The notes under the pieces were generated by a model. That model was not told the origin of the DNA and made no database searches. It saw only the letters and a program-made list of their open reading frames with translations. Positions 18,088 to 27,447 of a stretch of 64,000 nucleotides of DNA are shown piece after piece. Positions within the stretch are counted from its first letter, which is position 1; each line of letters starts with the position of its first letter. The DNA comes from Agrobacterium vaccinii (GTDB lineage Bacteria > Pseudomonadota > Alphaproteobacteria > Rhizobiales > Rhizobiaceae): contig NZ_CP054150.1 in the NCBI RefSeq assembly GCF_021310995.1, forward strand, positions 2,878,501 to 2,942,500, given 5' to 3'. The position numbers were made by a program, and so were the translations under genes.

Positions 18088-19041
18088 TTAGTCGATAACC
18101 TTCGTCGCGCGCTTCGTCACGCCCTCAGGGAACGTCACGCCGGCCTTTTCAGCAGCCTTCTTGTTCAAGACGAGATCGGTACCAACGGCAACGGTCGCAG
18201 GAATATCGCCCGGCTTTTCACCTTTAAGAATACGAACAACAACCGCGCCTGTTTGCTTGCCCACGTCGAAATAGTTGAAGCCCAGCGCTGCAACAGCGCC
18301 ACGCGCAACGGAATCAGTATCGGCAGCAAACAGTGGAATCTTGGCTTCAGAGGCGACGCCAGCGGCAGCTTCGAAGGCGGACACGATGGTGTTGTCGGTC
18401 GGTACGTAAATCACATCGGCCTTGCCCACCAGTGCGCGGGTCGCGCCCTGCACTTCGGCAGACTTGGTGGCAACGGATTCGACGACCTTGAGACCGGCCT
18501 TCTCGGCCTCGACCTTCAAAAGCTCCAGCGTCGAGACGGAATTGGCTTCAGCGGAGTTGTAGATGTAGCCGATGGTCTTGGCGTTGGGCGTGATTTCCTT
18601 GATGAGCGCCAGATGCTCATTGACCGGTAGCGCATCCGAAAGACCCGTGACGTTGCGGCCCGGCTTTTCCATGGACTTGATCAGCTGCGCGCCGACCGGG
18701 TCCGAGACTGCAGTGAAGACGATAGGAATGTCGCGGGTCGCAGCAACGACGGCCTGCGCGGAGGGTGTCGAGATCGGCACGATGACATTAGGTGCGTCAC
18801 CGACGAACTGGCGAGCGATCTGCGAGGCGGTGCCGGGATTGCCCTGCGCGGACTGATAGACGAATTTCAGGTTCTCGCCTTCCTTGTATCCAGCCTCGGC
18901 AAGCGCCGCCTTGACGCCATCGCGGGCGGCATCGAGGGCGGGATGTTCGACGATGGCGGTAACGGCCACCGTCACGTCTTGCGCCTTTGCGGGCAAAGCC
19001 AGGGCAGATGCGGCGGCGAGCGCCAGAACGAGTGCGCGCAT
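18088..19041 (-). CDS. ABC transporter substrate-binding protein, TrpX-like
   Basis: Periplasmic binding protein of the ABC_sub_bind family (COG2984), 317 aa, with signal peptide MRALVLALAAASALALPAKA and cleavage before QDVTVAVTAIV. Conserved blocks are ANVIVPISTPSAQAVV-type sequence (here NVIVPISTPSAQAV), IPIVFTAVSDPVGA and VIYVPTDNTIVS. The family includes tryptophan- and tyrosine-binding members; ligand identity here is inferred only. It leads a minus-strand set of five transport genes that continues to 14509. Confidence 0.88.
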   Translation of the reverse strand: MRALVLALAAASALALPAKAQDVTVAVTAIVEHPALDAARDGVKAALAEAGYKEGENLKFVYQSAQGNPGTASQIARQFVGDAPNVIVPISTPSAQAVVAATRDIPIVFTAVSDPVGAQLIKSMEKPGRNVTGLSDALPVNEHLALIKEITPNAKTIGYIYNSAEANSVSTLELLKVEAEKAGLKVVESVATKSAEVQGATRALVGKADVIYVPTDNTIVSAFEAAAGVASEAKIPLFAADTDSVARGAVAALGFNYFDVGKQTGAVVVRILKGEKPGDIPATVAVGTDLVLNKKAAEKAGVTFPEGVTKRATKVID

Positions 19042-19145
19042 GGGTAATTCCTCCGATTGTTTCGCTTTTCTGCCCCTCTTTAAGAAAGCGTCAAAACGAA
19101 ATCAATCGCGCAAGGCTGAAGTCAACGATCAATTCTTGTTCTGAA

Positions 19146-20384
19146 TCAGTCGTCAGCGCCGTGATTGGCAATCATCATGGCTTCGAAAGCCATACGCTCG
19201 GTCTTACGCATGCGTTCCGATTCCGACTTCAACTGGCCACAGGCGGCCAGAATATCACGCCCGCGCGGCGTGCGGATCGGCGAAGCATAACCCGCATGAT
19301 TGATAAAATCTGCAAACTTCTCGATCTGCGCCCAGTCGGAGCATTGGTAATTGGTGCCCGGCCACGGGTTGAACGGAATGAGATTGATCTTGGCCGGAAC
19401 GCCCTTCAAAAGCTGCGTCAGCATCTTGGCGTCTTCCAGACTGTCATTGACGTCCTTCAGCATCACATATTCGAAGGTGATGCGCCGCGCATTCGACACG
19501 CCCGGATAGTTGCGGCAGGCTTCGATCAGCTCTTTCAGCGGATATTTCTTGTTGATCGGCACCAGCATGTCGCGCAGCTCGTCGCGCACCGCATGCAAGG
19601 AGATCGCCAGCATCACGCCGATTTCATCGCCCGTGCGGAAAATTTCCGGCACCACGCCCGATGTGGACAGCGTCACGCGGCGCTTGGAGAGCGACAGGCC
19701 GTCACCATCCGTCGCAATCAGCAACGCGGTTTTCACATGCTCAAAATTATAAAGCGGCTCACCCATGCCCATCATGACGATGTTAGAGACCTTGCGGCCC
19801 TCGGCTGGCATGATCGTGCCCTGTGGTGCTTCGCGATCGGGAAAATCACCCAATCGATCCCGCGCGACCAGAAGTTGAGCCAGAATTTCCTCTGCCGTGA
19901 GGTTGCGCACCAGCCGTTGGGTGCCGGTGTGACAGAACGAACAGGTCAGCGAACAGCCGACCTGGCTTGAAATGCACAGCGTGCCGCGGCCTTCTTCGGG
20001 AATATAGACCGTTTCGATCTCGACCGGACGACCTGCACCGCGCGGCGGAAAGCGCATCAGCCACTTGCGCGTGCCATCGTTCGAGACCTGTTCTTCGACG
20101 ATCTCGGGACGGGCGATAGTGAAATGGCTTTTCAGCTTTTCGCGCAGGTCCTTGGCCACATTGGTCATGTGGTCGAAATCGGAGACGCCACGCACATAGA
20201 GCCAGTTCCACAACTGGCTGACGCGCATCTTGGCCTGCTTCTGCGGCACGCCGACATCCAGCAGCGCATCGGCCATCTCTTCCCGCGTCAGGCCAATCAG
20301 CGATGGCTTGTCGGTCATCAGGTCTTTATTGGCCACCATCGGTGTCTTGATCGCCAGACCGGCAGTCGCTTCCAGTACGGACAT
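19146..20384 (-). CDS. rlmN: 23S rRNA (A2503-C2)/tRNA (A37-C2) methyltransferase RlmN
   Basis: Radical SAM enzyme that methylates C2 of A2503 in 23S rRNA and A37 of some tRNAs. The 412-aa product has the cluster motif CSLTCSFC (Cys144, 148, 151), the SAM-binding run [12 protein letters not shown] and the C-terminal methyl-carrying Cys in AACGQLK. The N-terminal helix-hairpin domain ([20 protein letters not shown]) is complete. A short unconserved lead precedes it, so the true start may be [10 protein letters not shown]. It lies 199 bp after ialB on the same strand, separated by a terminator. Confidence 0.95.
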   Translation of the reverse strand: MSVLEATAGLAIKTPMVANKDLMTDKPSLIGLTREEMADALLDVGVPQKQAKMRVSQLWNWLYVRGVSDFDHMTNVAKDLREKLKSHFTIARPEIVEEQVSNDGTRKWLMRFPPRGAGRPVEIETVYIPEEGRGTLCISSQVGCSLTCSFCHTGTQRLVRNLTAEEILAQLLVARDRLGDFPDREAPQGTIMPAEGRKVSNIVMMGMGEPLYNFEHVKTALLIATDGDGLSLSKRRVTLSTSGVVPEIFRTGDEIGVMLAISLHAVRDELRDMLVPINKKYPLKELIEACRNYPGVSNARRITFEYVMLKDVNDSLEDAKMLTQLLKGVPAKINLIPFNPWPGTNYQCSDWAQIEKFADFINHAGYASPIRTPRGRDILAACGQLKSESERMRKTERMAFEAMMIANHGADD

Positions 20385-20538
20385 CGTCTTATCCCATCAG
20401 CCATTGCAGAGCGAAACCGGCCCGAAAAGCGAGGCGGAACATCATCTGCATGTTGAGAAAAAATCAAAGGCGAGGCGCTTTTGCGCATACACCTGTTTTT
20501 GTTGCCGCGCCTTTAGCATCAAAACCGCCAAAACGCAA

Positions 20539-20561
20539 ATGGCCGGTCCAAGACCGGCCAT
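20539..20561 (-). terminator. Terminator after the ialB-like gene
   Basis: Perfect 10-bp stem ATGGCCGGTC/GACCGGCCAT (20539-20548, 20552-20561), 3-nt loop, followed on the minus strand by TTTGCGTTTT. Confidence 0.8.
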
Positions 20562-20583
20562 CCGTCAATCCCGTGGAAATGGA

Positions 20584-21087
20584 TTACTTGCAGCGCTCGA
20601 TCTGCTTCAGCGCCGCTGAAATACCCGAAAGCGAATAGGAGTAGGATGTTGCCGTACCACGACCCGATGTCGCCTTGACGGTCATGGACTTGCCAACCTT
20701 CATCGCCGCTACGAGTGCAGGCTCTTCCGCCGCGTTCTCGACCCAGGCCGCCTTGTCCTTCGTGAACATTACGAAGTTTTTGTTGTCGATGGTCACGTTG
20801 ACCTTGGAGCCCTCGCGAAGGGAATATCCCACCATGGCCTGTGGCTCGTAGGAAATATTCTGGCCTGGGCGCTGCGAGACGATGAAGAAGATATCGCCGT
20901 GATCAACGCTAGCCGGCTCCTTCGCCGTCGGAATCGAAAGAACATAGCAAACGGTGCTGTTACCCGATTTGTACGAATAGGCACCCCATGCGTTGAACTG
21001 CTGGATGCGCGTGGGCGACTGTGCAGAGGCTACATTGATGCTGGCCAGCAAAATGGCGACTGCGGTTGCTACACTTCTTACAAACAT
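20584..21087 (-). CDS. ialB: Invasion-associated locus B (IalB) family protein
   Basis: Secreted protein of the IalB family, named from Bartonella, where it aids erythrocyte entry. Most rhizobial members have no known role. The 167-aa product has a signal peptide MFVRSVATAVAILLASINVA, key features being Arg4 and the hydrophobic core, with cleavage near ASAQ. The mature part shows family traits: FNAWGAYSY, TVCYVLSIPT, FFIVSQRPG and a C-terminal Cys that may pair with the internal one. It is monocistronic with its own terminator. Confidence 0.85.
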   Translation of the reverse strand: MFVRSVATAVAILLASINVASAQSPTRIQQFNAWGAYSYKSGNSTVCYVLSIPTAKEPASVDHGDIFFIVSQRPGQNISYEPQAMVGYSLREGSKVNVTIDNKNFVMFTKDKAAWVENAAEEPALVAAMKVGKSMTVKATSGRGTATSYSYSLSGISAALKQIERCK

Positions 21088-21366
21088 AGAATTTCCTGCC
21101 GGGTTATTGTCTTCCAGTTGGCCGAACGGCTACGCCGGGCCTGTGCTAGGTGAAGTCCGTCATCTTGATATTGGCTAAAGATCGGTTACCAAACCGTCAA
21201 CACCAACGCTAAAATTCGAAATTTGCGTCGGAGTGTAACAGATAGGCGTCTCCCAGCGCCAGCGAAGCAAGCGTCAAACGCGCTTGCGCCATCAGCACTG
21301 ACACAAGAATTCAGGCAAGAATTTGTCGGCACCCGCAAGGGTCGCAAAGGTGCCATCACAGAGCCG

Positions 21367-21744
21367 TTACTCGGCCTTCAACGCTTCCAAAGCGGCATCG
21401 GCCGCGTCGTAGTGTTCCATGGTAATATGGGCTCGCACCATGGCGAGCGCCGCGGTCAGAACGGCAATGTCGTCGGTAAAGCCGATGACGGCAAACACGT
21501 CGGGTACGACATCCATGGGCATGATGAAATAGCCCAGGGCTGCGAATAGCACACCCTTGGCACGAAACGGTGTTTTCGGGTCGGTCGCGCAATAATAGGC
21601 CGCGACAGCATCGCGTGCGAACGGCACCTTGCTCATCACCCGCTTCATCTTCGGCCAGAATTTGGCGCGGACCTGATCTTCACGCTCCTCCTGCCTGTCG
21701 GGCTCGCCCGGCAACAGGATTTCACCAATTTTCACGTCATCCAT
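21367..21744 (-). CDS. DUF1232 (YkvA-type) membrane protein
   Basis: A 125-aa protein starting MDDVKIGEILLPGE behind AAGGAC. Longer in-frame starts add 56 unconserved residues and overlap phhB. The DUF1232 core is TPFRAKGVLFAALGYFIMPMDVVPD with the signature YFIMPMDVVPDVFAVIGFTDD. It has one or two hydrophobic helices. Function is unknown in the family. It follows phhB by 52 bp on the same strand. Confidence 0.85.
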   Translation of the reverse strand: MDDVKIGEILLPGEPDRQEEREDQVRAKFWPKMKRVMSKVPFARDAVAAYYCATDPKTPFRAKGVLFAALGYFIMPMDVVPDVFAVIGFTDDIAVLTAALAMVRAHITMEHYDAADAALEALKAE

Positions 21745-21796
21745 GGTCGTGTGTCCTTTGGTCATGGACATGTATATAAGCGCAGAGTTCGCCCGT

Positions 21797-22102
21797 TCAA
21801 TCGCTTCGCCCCGCAGCCGCCTTCTGCATGGCGCTCGCCAGCAGGAAATCCCGCTCGGTAATTCCTTGCGAATCATGCGTCGTGAGACACACCTTGACGC
21901 GCGAATAGACATTCGACCATTCGGGATGATGGTTCAGCTTCTCCGCAGCCAGCGCCGATTCCGCCATGAAACCAAACGCCTCCCCAAAGCTTGCAAATTT
22001 GAATGCTCTGATGATCGCAAGCCCGTCTTCGCGCAAGGACCAGCCTTCGAGCTTGGCCAGTTCACTGTCGATGGCATCTCTGTCGAGTTTCGGATATTTC
22101 AT
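21797..22102 (-). CDS. phhB: Pterin-4a-carbinolamine dehydratase
   Basis: Recycles the pterin cofactor of phenylalanine hydroxylase by dehydrating 4a-hydroxytetrahydropterin. No phenylalanine hydroxylase gene is nearby, so another role is possible. The 101-aa product starts [12 protein letters not shown] behind AAGGATG; ATGs 3 and 6 codons upstream are alternatives. The active-site motif EKLNHHPEW (His58, His59, Pro60, Trp62) and the C-terminal [15 protein letters not shown] are intact. Confidence 0.92.
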   Translation of the reverse strand: MKYPKLDRDAIDSELAKLEGWSLREDGLAIIRAFKFASFGEAFGFMAESALAAEKLNHHPEWSNVYSRVKVCLTTHDSQGITERDFLLASAMQKAAAGRSD

Positions 22103-22134
22103 GGATGTCATCCTTTTCATTGGCTATGGTTTTC

Positions 22135-22641
22135 ATGAAACGCACAGCGGTCCTTTTTGTTTGCATGGGAAATATCTGCCGGTCGCCATTGGCGCAGGGC
22201 ATCTTCTCCCATCTGCTTCAGCAGCGAAACCTAGAGCAGCATTTCCGTGTTGATTCGGCGGGAACGGATGGCTGGCACGCAGGTGCTCCACCTGATCCAC
22301 GCTCCGTCGCCATAGCCGGGCACCACGGCATCGACATATCAGGACAAAAAGCCCGCCAGTTCCAAATCGATGACGCCGAGACATTCGACATCATCCTCGC
22401 CATGGACGAGGACAATCTGGCGAAGCTTAGGGCGCGCTGCCCTCAACACCACCTGTACAAGCTGCACCTGTTTTCCGATTTCGCCCACGGTCGCCGCCAC
22501 AACGTCCCCGACCCCTATTACGGAGGTGAAGAGGGTTTCGGGACTGTTTACACCATGCTCTTGGCAGGCTGCATGTCCATGCTGGAGAAATTGGACACCG
22601 GCCAAGCCTCGCTCAACGGGAATGCCTCTTCGACGATATAG
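22135..22641 (+). CDS. Low-molecular-weight protein-tyrosine phosphatase
   Basis: Cytoplasmic phosphatase with the CX5R loop VCMGNICRSP (Cys10, Arg16) and the general-acid Asp126 in DPYYGG. The 168-aa length is normal. The start at MKRTAVLF is chosen because the family begins a few residues before the loop; the more distal ATG has no homology. It is divergent from phhB, 32 bp between starts. The 3' end runs 94 bp into the 3' end of thpR on the other strand. Confidence 0.9.
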   Translation: MKRTAVLFVCMGNICRSPLAQGIFSHLLQQRNLEQHFRVDSAGTDGWHAGAPPDPRSVAIAGHHGIDISGQKARQFQIDDAETFDIILAMDEDNLAKLRARCPQHHLYKLHLFSDFAHGRRHNVPDPYYGGEEGFGTVYTMLLAGCMSMLEKLDTGQASLNGNASSTI

Positions 22642-23141
22642 GGACCGCCACCGACCGATTCCTTCGACGACATCAGCACGAAACGACCGATCGTGAAGGG
22701 CGACGTGCGAAAGTCACCGCGTCCTGAAAGGTAGTGCACCACATCATCCAGCCGTGAGTTCCGCAGCCGCGCCAAGGTAACATGCGGCGTGAATTTGCGC
22801 GGGTCCGGCGGCAGGCCCAGCCGCTGGCAGATGCGCTCGACTTCGCCCTGCAACGCCGTCATCTCAGCAGATGGAGAGACACCTGCCCAGATGGAGTGCG
22901 GTTTCTTGGACCCGAACGATCCGATCCCGGTAAGGTTGACCTGAAATTCAGGTCTGTCGATCCGGTCGAGCCTGTTGACGACTTCGTCAGCGGTCCGGTT
23001 ATCGATGTCGCCGATAAAACGCAGGGTGATGTGATAATTCTCCACATCGATCCACCGGGCACCCGGCAGACCACCGCGCAACAATGAGAGGCTCATCGCC
23101 GCATTGCGCGGAATTTCGAGGGCGGTAAACAGTCTCGGCAT
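22548..23141 (-). CDS. thpR: RNA 2',3'-cyclic phosphodiesterase (ThpR, 2'-5' RNA ligase family)
   Basis: Two-histidine phosphoesterase. Both catalytic HxTx motifs are present: HITL at residues 37-40 and HVTL at 120-123. The start is MPRLFTALEIP, the standard N-terminus, giving 197 aa; an ATG 15 codons upstream is unlikely. The last 31 codons overlap the 3' end of the phosphatase gene in antisense. The C-terminal residues in the overlap (SSMDMQPAKSMV) are not conserved in the family, so the stop may simply have drifted. Confidence 0.9.
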   Translation of the reverse strand: MPRLFTALEIPRNAAMSLSLLRGGLPGARWIDVENYHITLRFIGDIDNRTADEVVNRLDRIDRPEFQVNLTGIGSFGSKKPHSIWAGVSPSAEMTALQGEVERICQRLGLPPDPRKFTPHVTLARLRNSRLDDVVHYLSGRGDFRTSPFTIGRFVLMSSKESVGGGPYIVEEAFPLSEAWPVSNFSSMDMQPAKSMV

Positions 23142-23209
23142 GGCGAGCTCCCCGAATCTTTTGGCAGAACAAGTGTAGCGAATCATGCAACGCTGCCGGG
23201 CGCAAGCGC

Positions 23210-23860
23210 TTATTTTTTTTGCGCACCGATAGTCTTAACAAAGGCTTCGACCGTGGGCAGGGATTTCTCCACCATCACGGCTATGCCCTTTGTATTGGGA
23301 TGCATTCTGTCTTCCAGTTGCAGGGCCTGATCCAGAACGACCCCATCCAAAAAGAAGGGGTAGAGCGGCAAGCCATGCTTTTGCGCAAGGCGGGGATAAA
23401 TCCCGTTGAAGCGTTCGGCGAAATCACCACCCATATTGGGCGGCGCCATGATGCCGATCAGCAGAATCGGGATATTGCGTTTTTGCAGACCGGTGATGAT
23501 CGCCTCGAGGTTCTTCTCCGTCTCATCGGGCGAGGTGCCGCGCAGCGCATCGTTGGCACCCAGCTCCAGAATGACGCCATTGGTTCCGTCAGGCACGGAC
23601 CATTCCGCCCGCGCCAGCCCTCCAGCGCTCGTATCGCCAGAAACACCTGCGTTGGTAATGGCGACGTTGACGCCCTTGGCCTTCAACGCCGTCTCCAGTT
23701 GCGCGGTATAGCTGTCGGTTGGCGGCAGCTGATAACCGGCCATCAGGCTGTCACCCAGACCCACCAGTTGCACGGGCTTGTCCTGCGCCTGCGCGGCGGT
23801 CACGCCAAGAGCGGTGGCGCAGATGACGATGATTTGAGCGACGACGGCTTTAAAATGCAT
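23210..23860 (-). CDS. tesA: Multifunctional acyl-CoA thioesterase/arylesterase TesA (SGNH hydrolase)
   Basis: Periplasmic SGNH-family esterase of 216 aa with a signal peptide cleaved near AAQAQ. Catalytic blocks are GLGDSLMAGYQL with Ser38, the Gly in NAGVSGDTSAGG, Asn in ELGANDALRG and the Asp/His pair in DRMHPN. It is divergent from the ABC exporter genes with 83 bp between starts. E. coli has the same arrangement of tesA and ybbA-ybbP, which supports the assignment of all three. Confidence 0.93.
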   Translation of the reverse strand: MHFKAVVAQIIVICATALGVTAAQAQDKPVQLVGLGDSLMAGYQLPPTDSYTAQLETALKAKGVNVAITNAGVSGDTSAGGLARAEWSVPDGTNGVILELGANDALRGTSPDETEKNLEAIITGLQKRNIPILLIGIMAPPNMGGDFAERFNGIYPRLAQKHGLPLYPFFLDGVVLDQALQLEDRMHPNTKGIAVMVEKSLPTVEAFVKTIGAQKK

Positions 23861-23943
23861 GACGGCCTTCCTAATTTGACAGGCAGTGACAGGACTTTCA
23901 AATTTTCCAGACTGCCCTTCTTCTTCATATAGGAACGCGAATT

Positions 23944-24654
23944 GTGACGAAAAGCATCATTGAGCTGAATAAGGCCGATCTCACTCTGGGCAGTGCCGCC
24001 GCTTCCGTTCACGTTCTTAAAAAAATCGACCTGATGGTCAGCGAAGGCGAAGCTGTCGGCATTGTTGGGCCTTCAGGCTCCGGAAAATCCACGCTTTTGA
24101 TGGTTCTGGCCGGTTTGGAGCGGCTGGATAGTGGCGAGATCACAATTGCGGGAACAGGGCTTCATAAGCTCGGCGAAGACGCGCTTGCGGAATTTCGCGG
24201 CAAGAATATCGGTATCGTCTTTCAGTCCTTCCACCTGATCGCGAATATGACTGCGCTCGAAAACGTCGCCGTTCCCCTGGAGCTCGCCAACACCCCCAAC
24301 GCCTTCGACATTGCCAAGAAAGAGTTGGTTGCGGTCGGGCTGGGAGAGCGGCTGAACCATTATCCCGGTCAACTCTCAGGCGGCGAACAGCAGCGGGTGG
24401 CCATTGCGCGCGCCCTTGCGCCAGCACCCGCCGTGCTGATCGCCGACGAACCCACCGGCAATCTCGATACCGATACTGGCAAGCAGATCGCCGATCTGTT
24501 GTTTGCCAAACAGGCCGAGCGCGGCATGACCATGATCCTCGTCACCCACGATATCTCACTCGCTGCCCGCTGCTCGCGCCAGATCAAGGTCCGCTCCGGC
24601 ACGATCGAGGGCGATAGCGCAGCACGGGTCGAAAAGCAGGCGGTTTCAGCATGA
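23944..24654 (+). CDS. ABC exporter ATP-binding protein (YbbA/LolD family)
   Basis: ATPase of a MacB/LolCDE-type system. GTG start; 236 aa. Walker A GPSGSGKST at residues 42-50, Q-loop FQSFHLIANMTALENV, signature LSGGEQQRVAIARALA and Walker B VLIADEPTGNLD are all intact. The stop overlaps the permease start by 4 bp, so the two are translationally coupled. The substrate of the YbbA/YbbP pair is not established. Confidence 0.92.
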   Translation: MTKSIIELNKADLTLGSAAASVHVLKKIDLMVSEGEAVGIVGPSGSGKSTLLMVLAGLERLDSGEITIAGTGLHKLGEDALAEFRGKNIGIVFQSFHLIANMTALENVAVPLELANTPNAFDIAKKELVAVGLGERLNHYPGQLSGGEQQRVAIARALAPAPAVLIADEPTGNLDTDTGKQIADLLFAKQAERGMTMILVTHDISLAARCSRQIKVRSGTIEGDSAARVEKQAVSA

Positions 24655-27209
24655 TCGGCGCCCTACCCTCGGCGCTCAACATCCGCAATGCCCTGCGCCT
24701 GGCTCGACGGGAAATTCGGGGCGGGCTTGGCGGATTCTACATCTTTCTTGCCTGCATCGCACTCGGCACCGGTGCTATCGCGGCGGTCAATTCCGTCTCG
24801 CGTGCAGTGACCAGCTCCATCGCCACGCAGGGCCAATCCATTCTGGCGGGCGATGTCCGTTTCGAATTGCGAAACCGCGAAGCCTCTGCCGATGAGCGCG
24901 CCTATATGGACGGGCTCGGTCAGGTCGCCGTTTCTACCGGGCTACGCTCCATGGCACGCCTTGCCGATGGGTCGCAGCAGACGCTTGCCGAGGTCAAGGC
25001 CGTCGATGGCGACTATCCGCTCTACGGCACATTCGAGGCGGAACCTGCAGAACCTCTCCAGCAACTGCTAGCCAAACAGGGCGAAGCCTATGGCGCGGTC
25101 GCGGCACCGCTGCTTCTGGAAAGGCTGGGCATCAAGATCGGCGACGAACTGCTTCTCGGCAATGTCCGCCTCAAGCTCTCCGGCACCGTCGTGACCGAGC
25201 CGGATGCGCTTTCCGATGGCTTCGGCTTTGCCCCGCGCCTGATGATCAGCCGCGACGCGCTTTTCGCCTCCGGCCTCGTTCAGACCGGCAGCCTCGTCGA
25301 GCACGCCTACAAGATCCGCCTCAACGACCCGTCGAAACGGTCAACGATCACCGCAGATACCAATGAGGAACTGCCCAACGCCGGATGGTCTATCCGCACC
25401 AGCGACCGCGCCGCGCCGTCGCTGACGGAAAACGTCAACCGCTTCTCGCAGTTCCTGACCCTCGTCGGCCTGACAGCCCTGATCGTCGGTGGTGTCGGCG
25501 TCGCCAATGCGGTGCGCGCCTTTCTGGATTCCAAGCGTACGACCATTGCCTCTCTCAAATGCCTCGGCGCGCCCGCAAGCGTCGTCACCATGACCTATCT
25601 GTTTCAGATCGCCTTCATTGCCTGCATCGGCATTATCGTCGGGCTGACGCTTGGTGCCATCGCGCCCTTGGTTGCCATGCGCTTCCTTGAAGGTGTGCTT
25701 CCCGTGCCGGACGAGCTTGCCTTTTATCCCGGCGCGCTTGGCCTTGCCGCCATCTTCGGCCTGTTGACAACGCTGGCCTTCGCCGTTCTGCCGCTTGGGC
25801 AGGCGCGCGAAGTGCCCGCGACGGCACTCTTCCGCGAACAGGGGTTTGAAGAAAGCCGCCTGCCGTCCTGGCCCTATCTTCTCACCACAGCGCTGCTGCT
25901 GGCGGCACTTGCCGGTCTGGCGATCTTCTCCGCCGAGGAACGCTTCATTGCCTCCGTCTTCCTCGGGGCTGTCGCGTTCGCCTTCGTTGTGCTCAGGCTC
26001 GTGGCCTGGGGCATCAAGGCGCTGGCGAAGCGAAGCCCGCGGGTTCATTCAGCGGCCCTGCGTCTTGCCATCGGCAACATCCACCGCCCCGGCGCTCTCA
26101 CCCCATCCGTCGTCCTGTCGCTGGGTCTCGGCCTCACCCTGCTCGTCACTCTGACGCTGATCGATGGAAATCTGCGTCGCGAGTTGACCGGCAGTCTACC
26201 GGAACGCGCGCCGAATTTCTTCTTCGTGGACATTCAAAGCGCAGACCGCGACGGTTTTCGCAGCTTGGTCGCCGAGCAGGCACCGGAAGGTGTGCTGACG
26301 GAGGTGCCAATGCTGCGTGGCCGCATTCTGGCGCTCAACGGGCAGGATGTGACGAAAATGGAGGTGCCCGCCGCAGGTCGCTGGGTGCTGCGCGGAGATC
26401 GTGGCATCACCTATTCGCAGGATCAGCCCGAAAACGCCAAACTCTCGCAGGGCACCTGGTGGGACAAGGATTACAGCGGCGAACCGCTTGTGTCCTTCGC
26501 CAGCCGCGAGGCGGGCGAACTGGGCCTGAAGATCGGCGACAGCGTCACCATCAACGTGCTGGGCCGTAACATCACGGCAAAGATCGCCAACCTGCGCGAT
26601 GTGCAATGGGAATCGCTATCGCTCAATTTCGTCATGGTGTTTTCACCCAACACCTTCCGGGGCGCGCCGCATGCCTGGCTGGCAACGCTCTCGGATCCAT
26701 CCGCCACACCCGCCAAGGAAGGCGAAATCCTGCGCAGCGTGACCAACGCCTACCCGACGATCACGACTGTGCGGGTCAAGGATGCACTGGATGTGGTCAA
26801 CCGCCTCGTCGGCCAGCTCGCTACCGCCATTCGCGCCGCCGCAGCCGTCGCGCTCATCGCATCCGTTCTCGTGCTCGCTGGTGCTTTGGCTGCGGGAAAT
26901 CGCGCGCGCACCCACGACGCCGTTATTCTCAAGACCCTCGGCGGCACCCGCGCCATGCTCATCCGGGCCTTTTCCTATGAGTATATGATGCTGGGTCTGG
27001 CAACGGCGATCTTTGCGCTTCTCGCAGGCGGAGCTTCGGCATGGTTCGTTATCGCCCGCATCATGAAACTTCCGTCGAGCTTCCTGCCGGATGTAGCGAT
27101 TGCGACCATCGTCATCGCACTTGTCATGACCGTCGGCATCGGCCTCATCGGAACATGGCGCATTCTGGGACAGAAAGCTGCACCCGTTCTTCGGCAGGCG
27201 GACGAGTGA
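24651..27209 (+). CDS. FtsX-like ABC permease (YbbP family)
   Basis: An 852-aa inner-membrane protein with two FtsX modules. One helix lies near residue 25. A large periplasmic domain follows, then helices around residues 265-440 that include PATALFREQGFEESRLPSW, an intervening pair of helices, a second periplasmic domain, and four C-terminal helices. The C-terminal module reads DAVILKTLGGTRAMLIRAF, the coupling helix typical of the family. It works with the overlapping ATPase as a mechanotransmission or lipid/lysophospholipid-type exporter; the exact cargo is unknown. The adjacent esterase gene suggests a shared envelope-lipid role. Confidence 0.9.
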   Translation: MIGALPSALNIRNALRLARREIRGGLGGFYIFLACIALGTGAIAAVNSVSRAVTSSIATQGQSILAGDVRFELRNREASADERAYMDGLGQVAVSTGLRSMARLADGSQQTLAEVKAVDGDYPLYGTFEAEPAEPLQQLLAKQGEAYGAVAAPLLLERLGIKIGDELLLGNVRLKLSGTVVTEPDALSDGFGFAPRLMISRDALFASGLVQTGSLVEHAYKIRLNDPSKRSTITADTNEELPNAGWSIRTSDRAAPSLTENVNRFSQFLTLVGLTALIVGGVGVANAVRAFLDSKRTTIASLKCLGAPASVVTMTYLFQIAFIACIGIIVGLTLGAIAPLVAMRFLEGVLPVPDELAFYPGALGLAAIFGLLTTLAFAVLPLGQAREVPATALFREQGFEESRLPSWPYLLTTALLLAALAGLAIFSAEERFIASVFLGAVAFAFVVLRLVAWGIKALAKRSPRVHSAALRLAIGNIHRPGALTPSVVLSLGLGLTLLVTLTLIDGNLRRELTGSLPERAPNFFFVDIQSADRDGFRSLVAEQAPEGVLTEVPMLRGRILALNGQDVTKMEVPAAGRWVLRGDRGITYSQDQPENAKLSQGTWWDKDYSGEPLVSFASREAGELGLKIGDSVTINVLGRNITAKIANLRDVQWESLSLNFVMVFSPNTFRGAPHAWLATLSDPSATPAKEGEILRSVTNAYPTITTVRVKDALDVVNRLVGQLATAIRAAAAVALIASVLVLAGALAAGNRARTHDAVILKTLGGTRAMLIRAFSYEYMMLGLATAIFALLAGGASAWFVIARIMKLPSSFLPDVAIATIVIALVMTVGIGLIGTWRILGQKAAPVLRQADE

Positions 27210-27447
27210 TCTGAAAAGTTGTGCGCCACTTAACTTTAACGTTTAATCGCAAACAACGATCTCTAAAATGTTATCGCTTTTCGCGCATATGGTGTTTTTT
27301 CGTTTTTTGAAGCTCTTGTAACTGAAACGGGATACCCTCATATTCTTCGTTAGGCTTGCTGTAGCTCCGCAGCGGCGCCTGGGATATAGTCGCATCGACG
27401 GTCATATCCCGACACCGTAGAAATTTCGGAGCTCAAAAGAGGAAACA

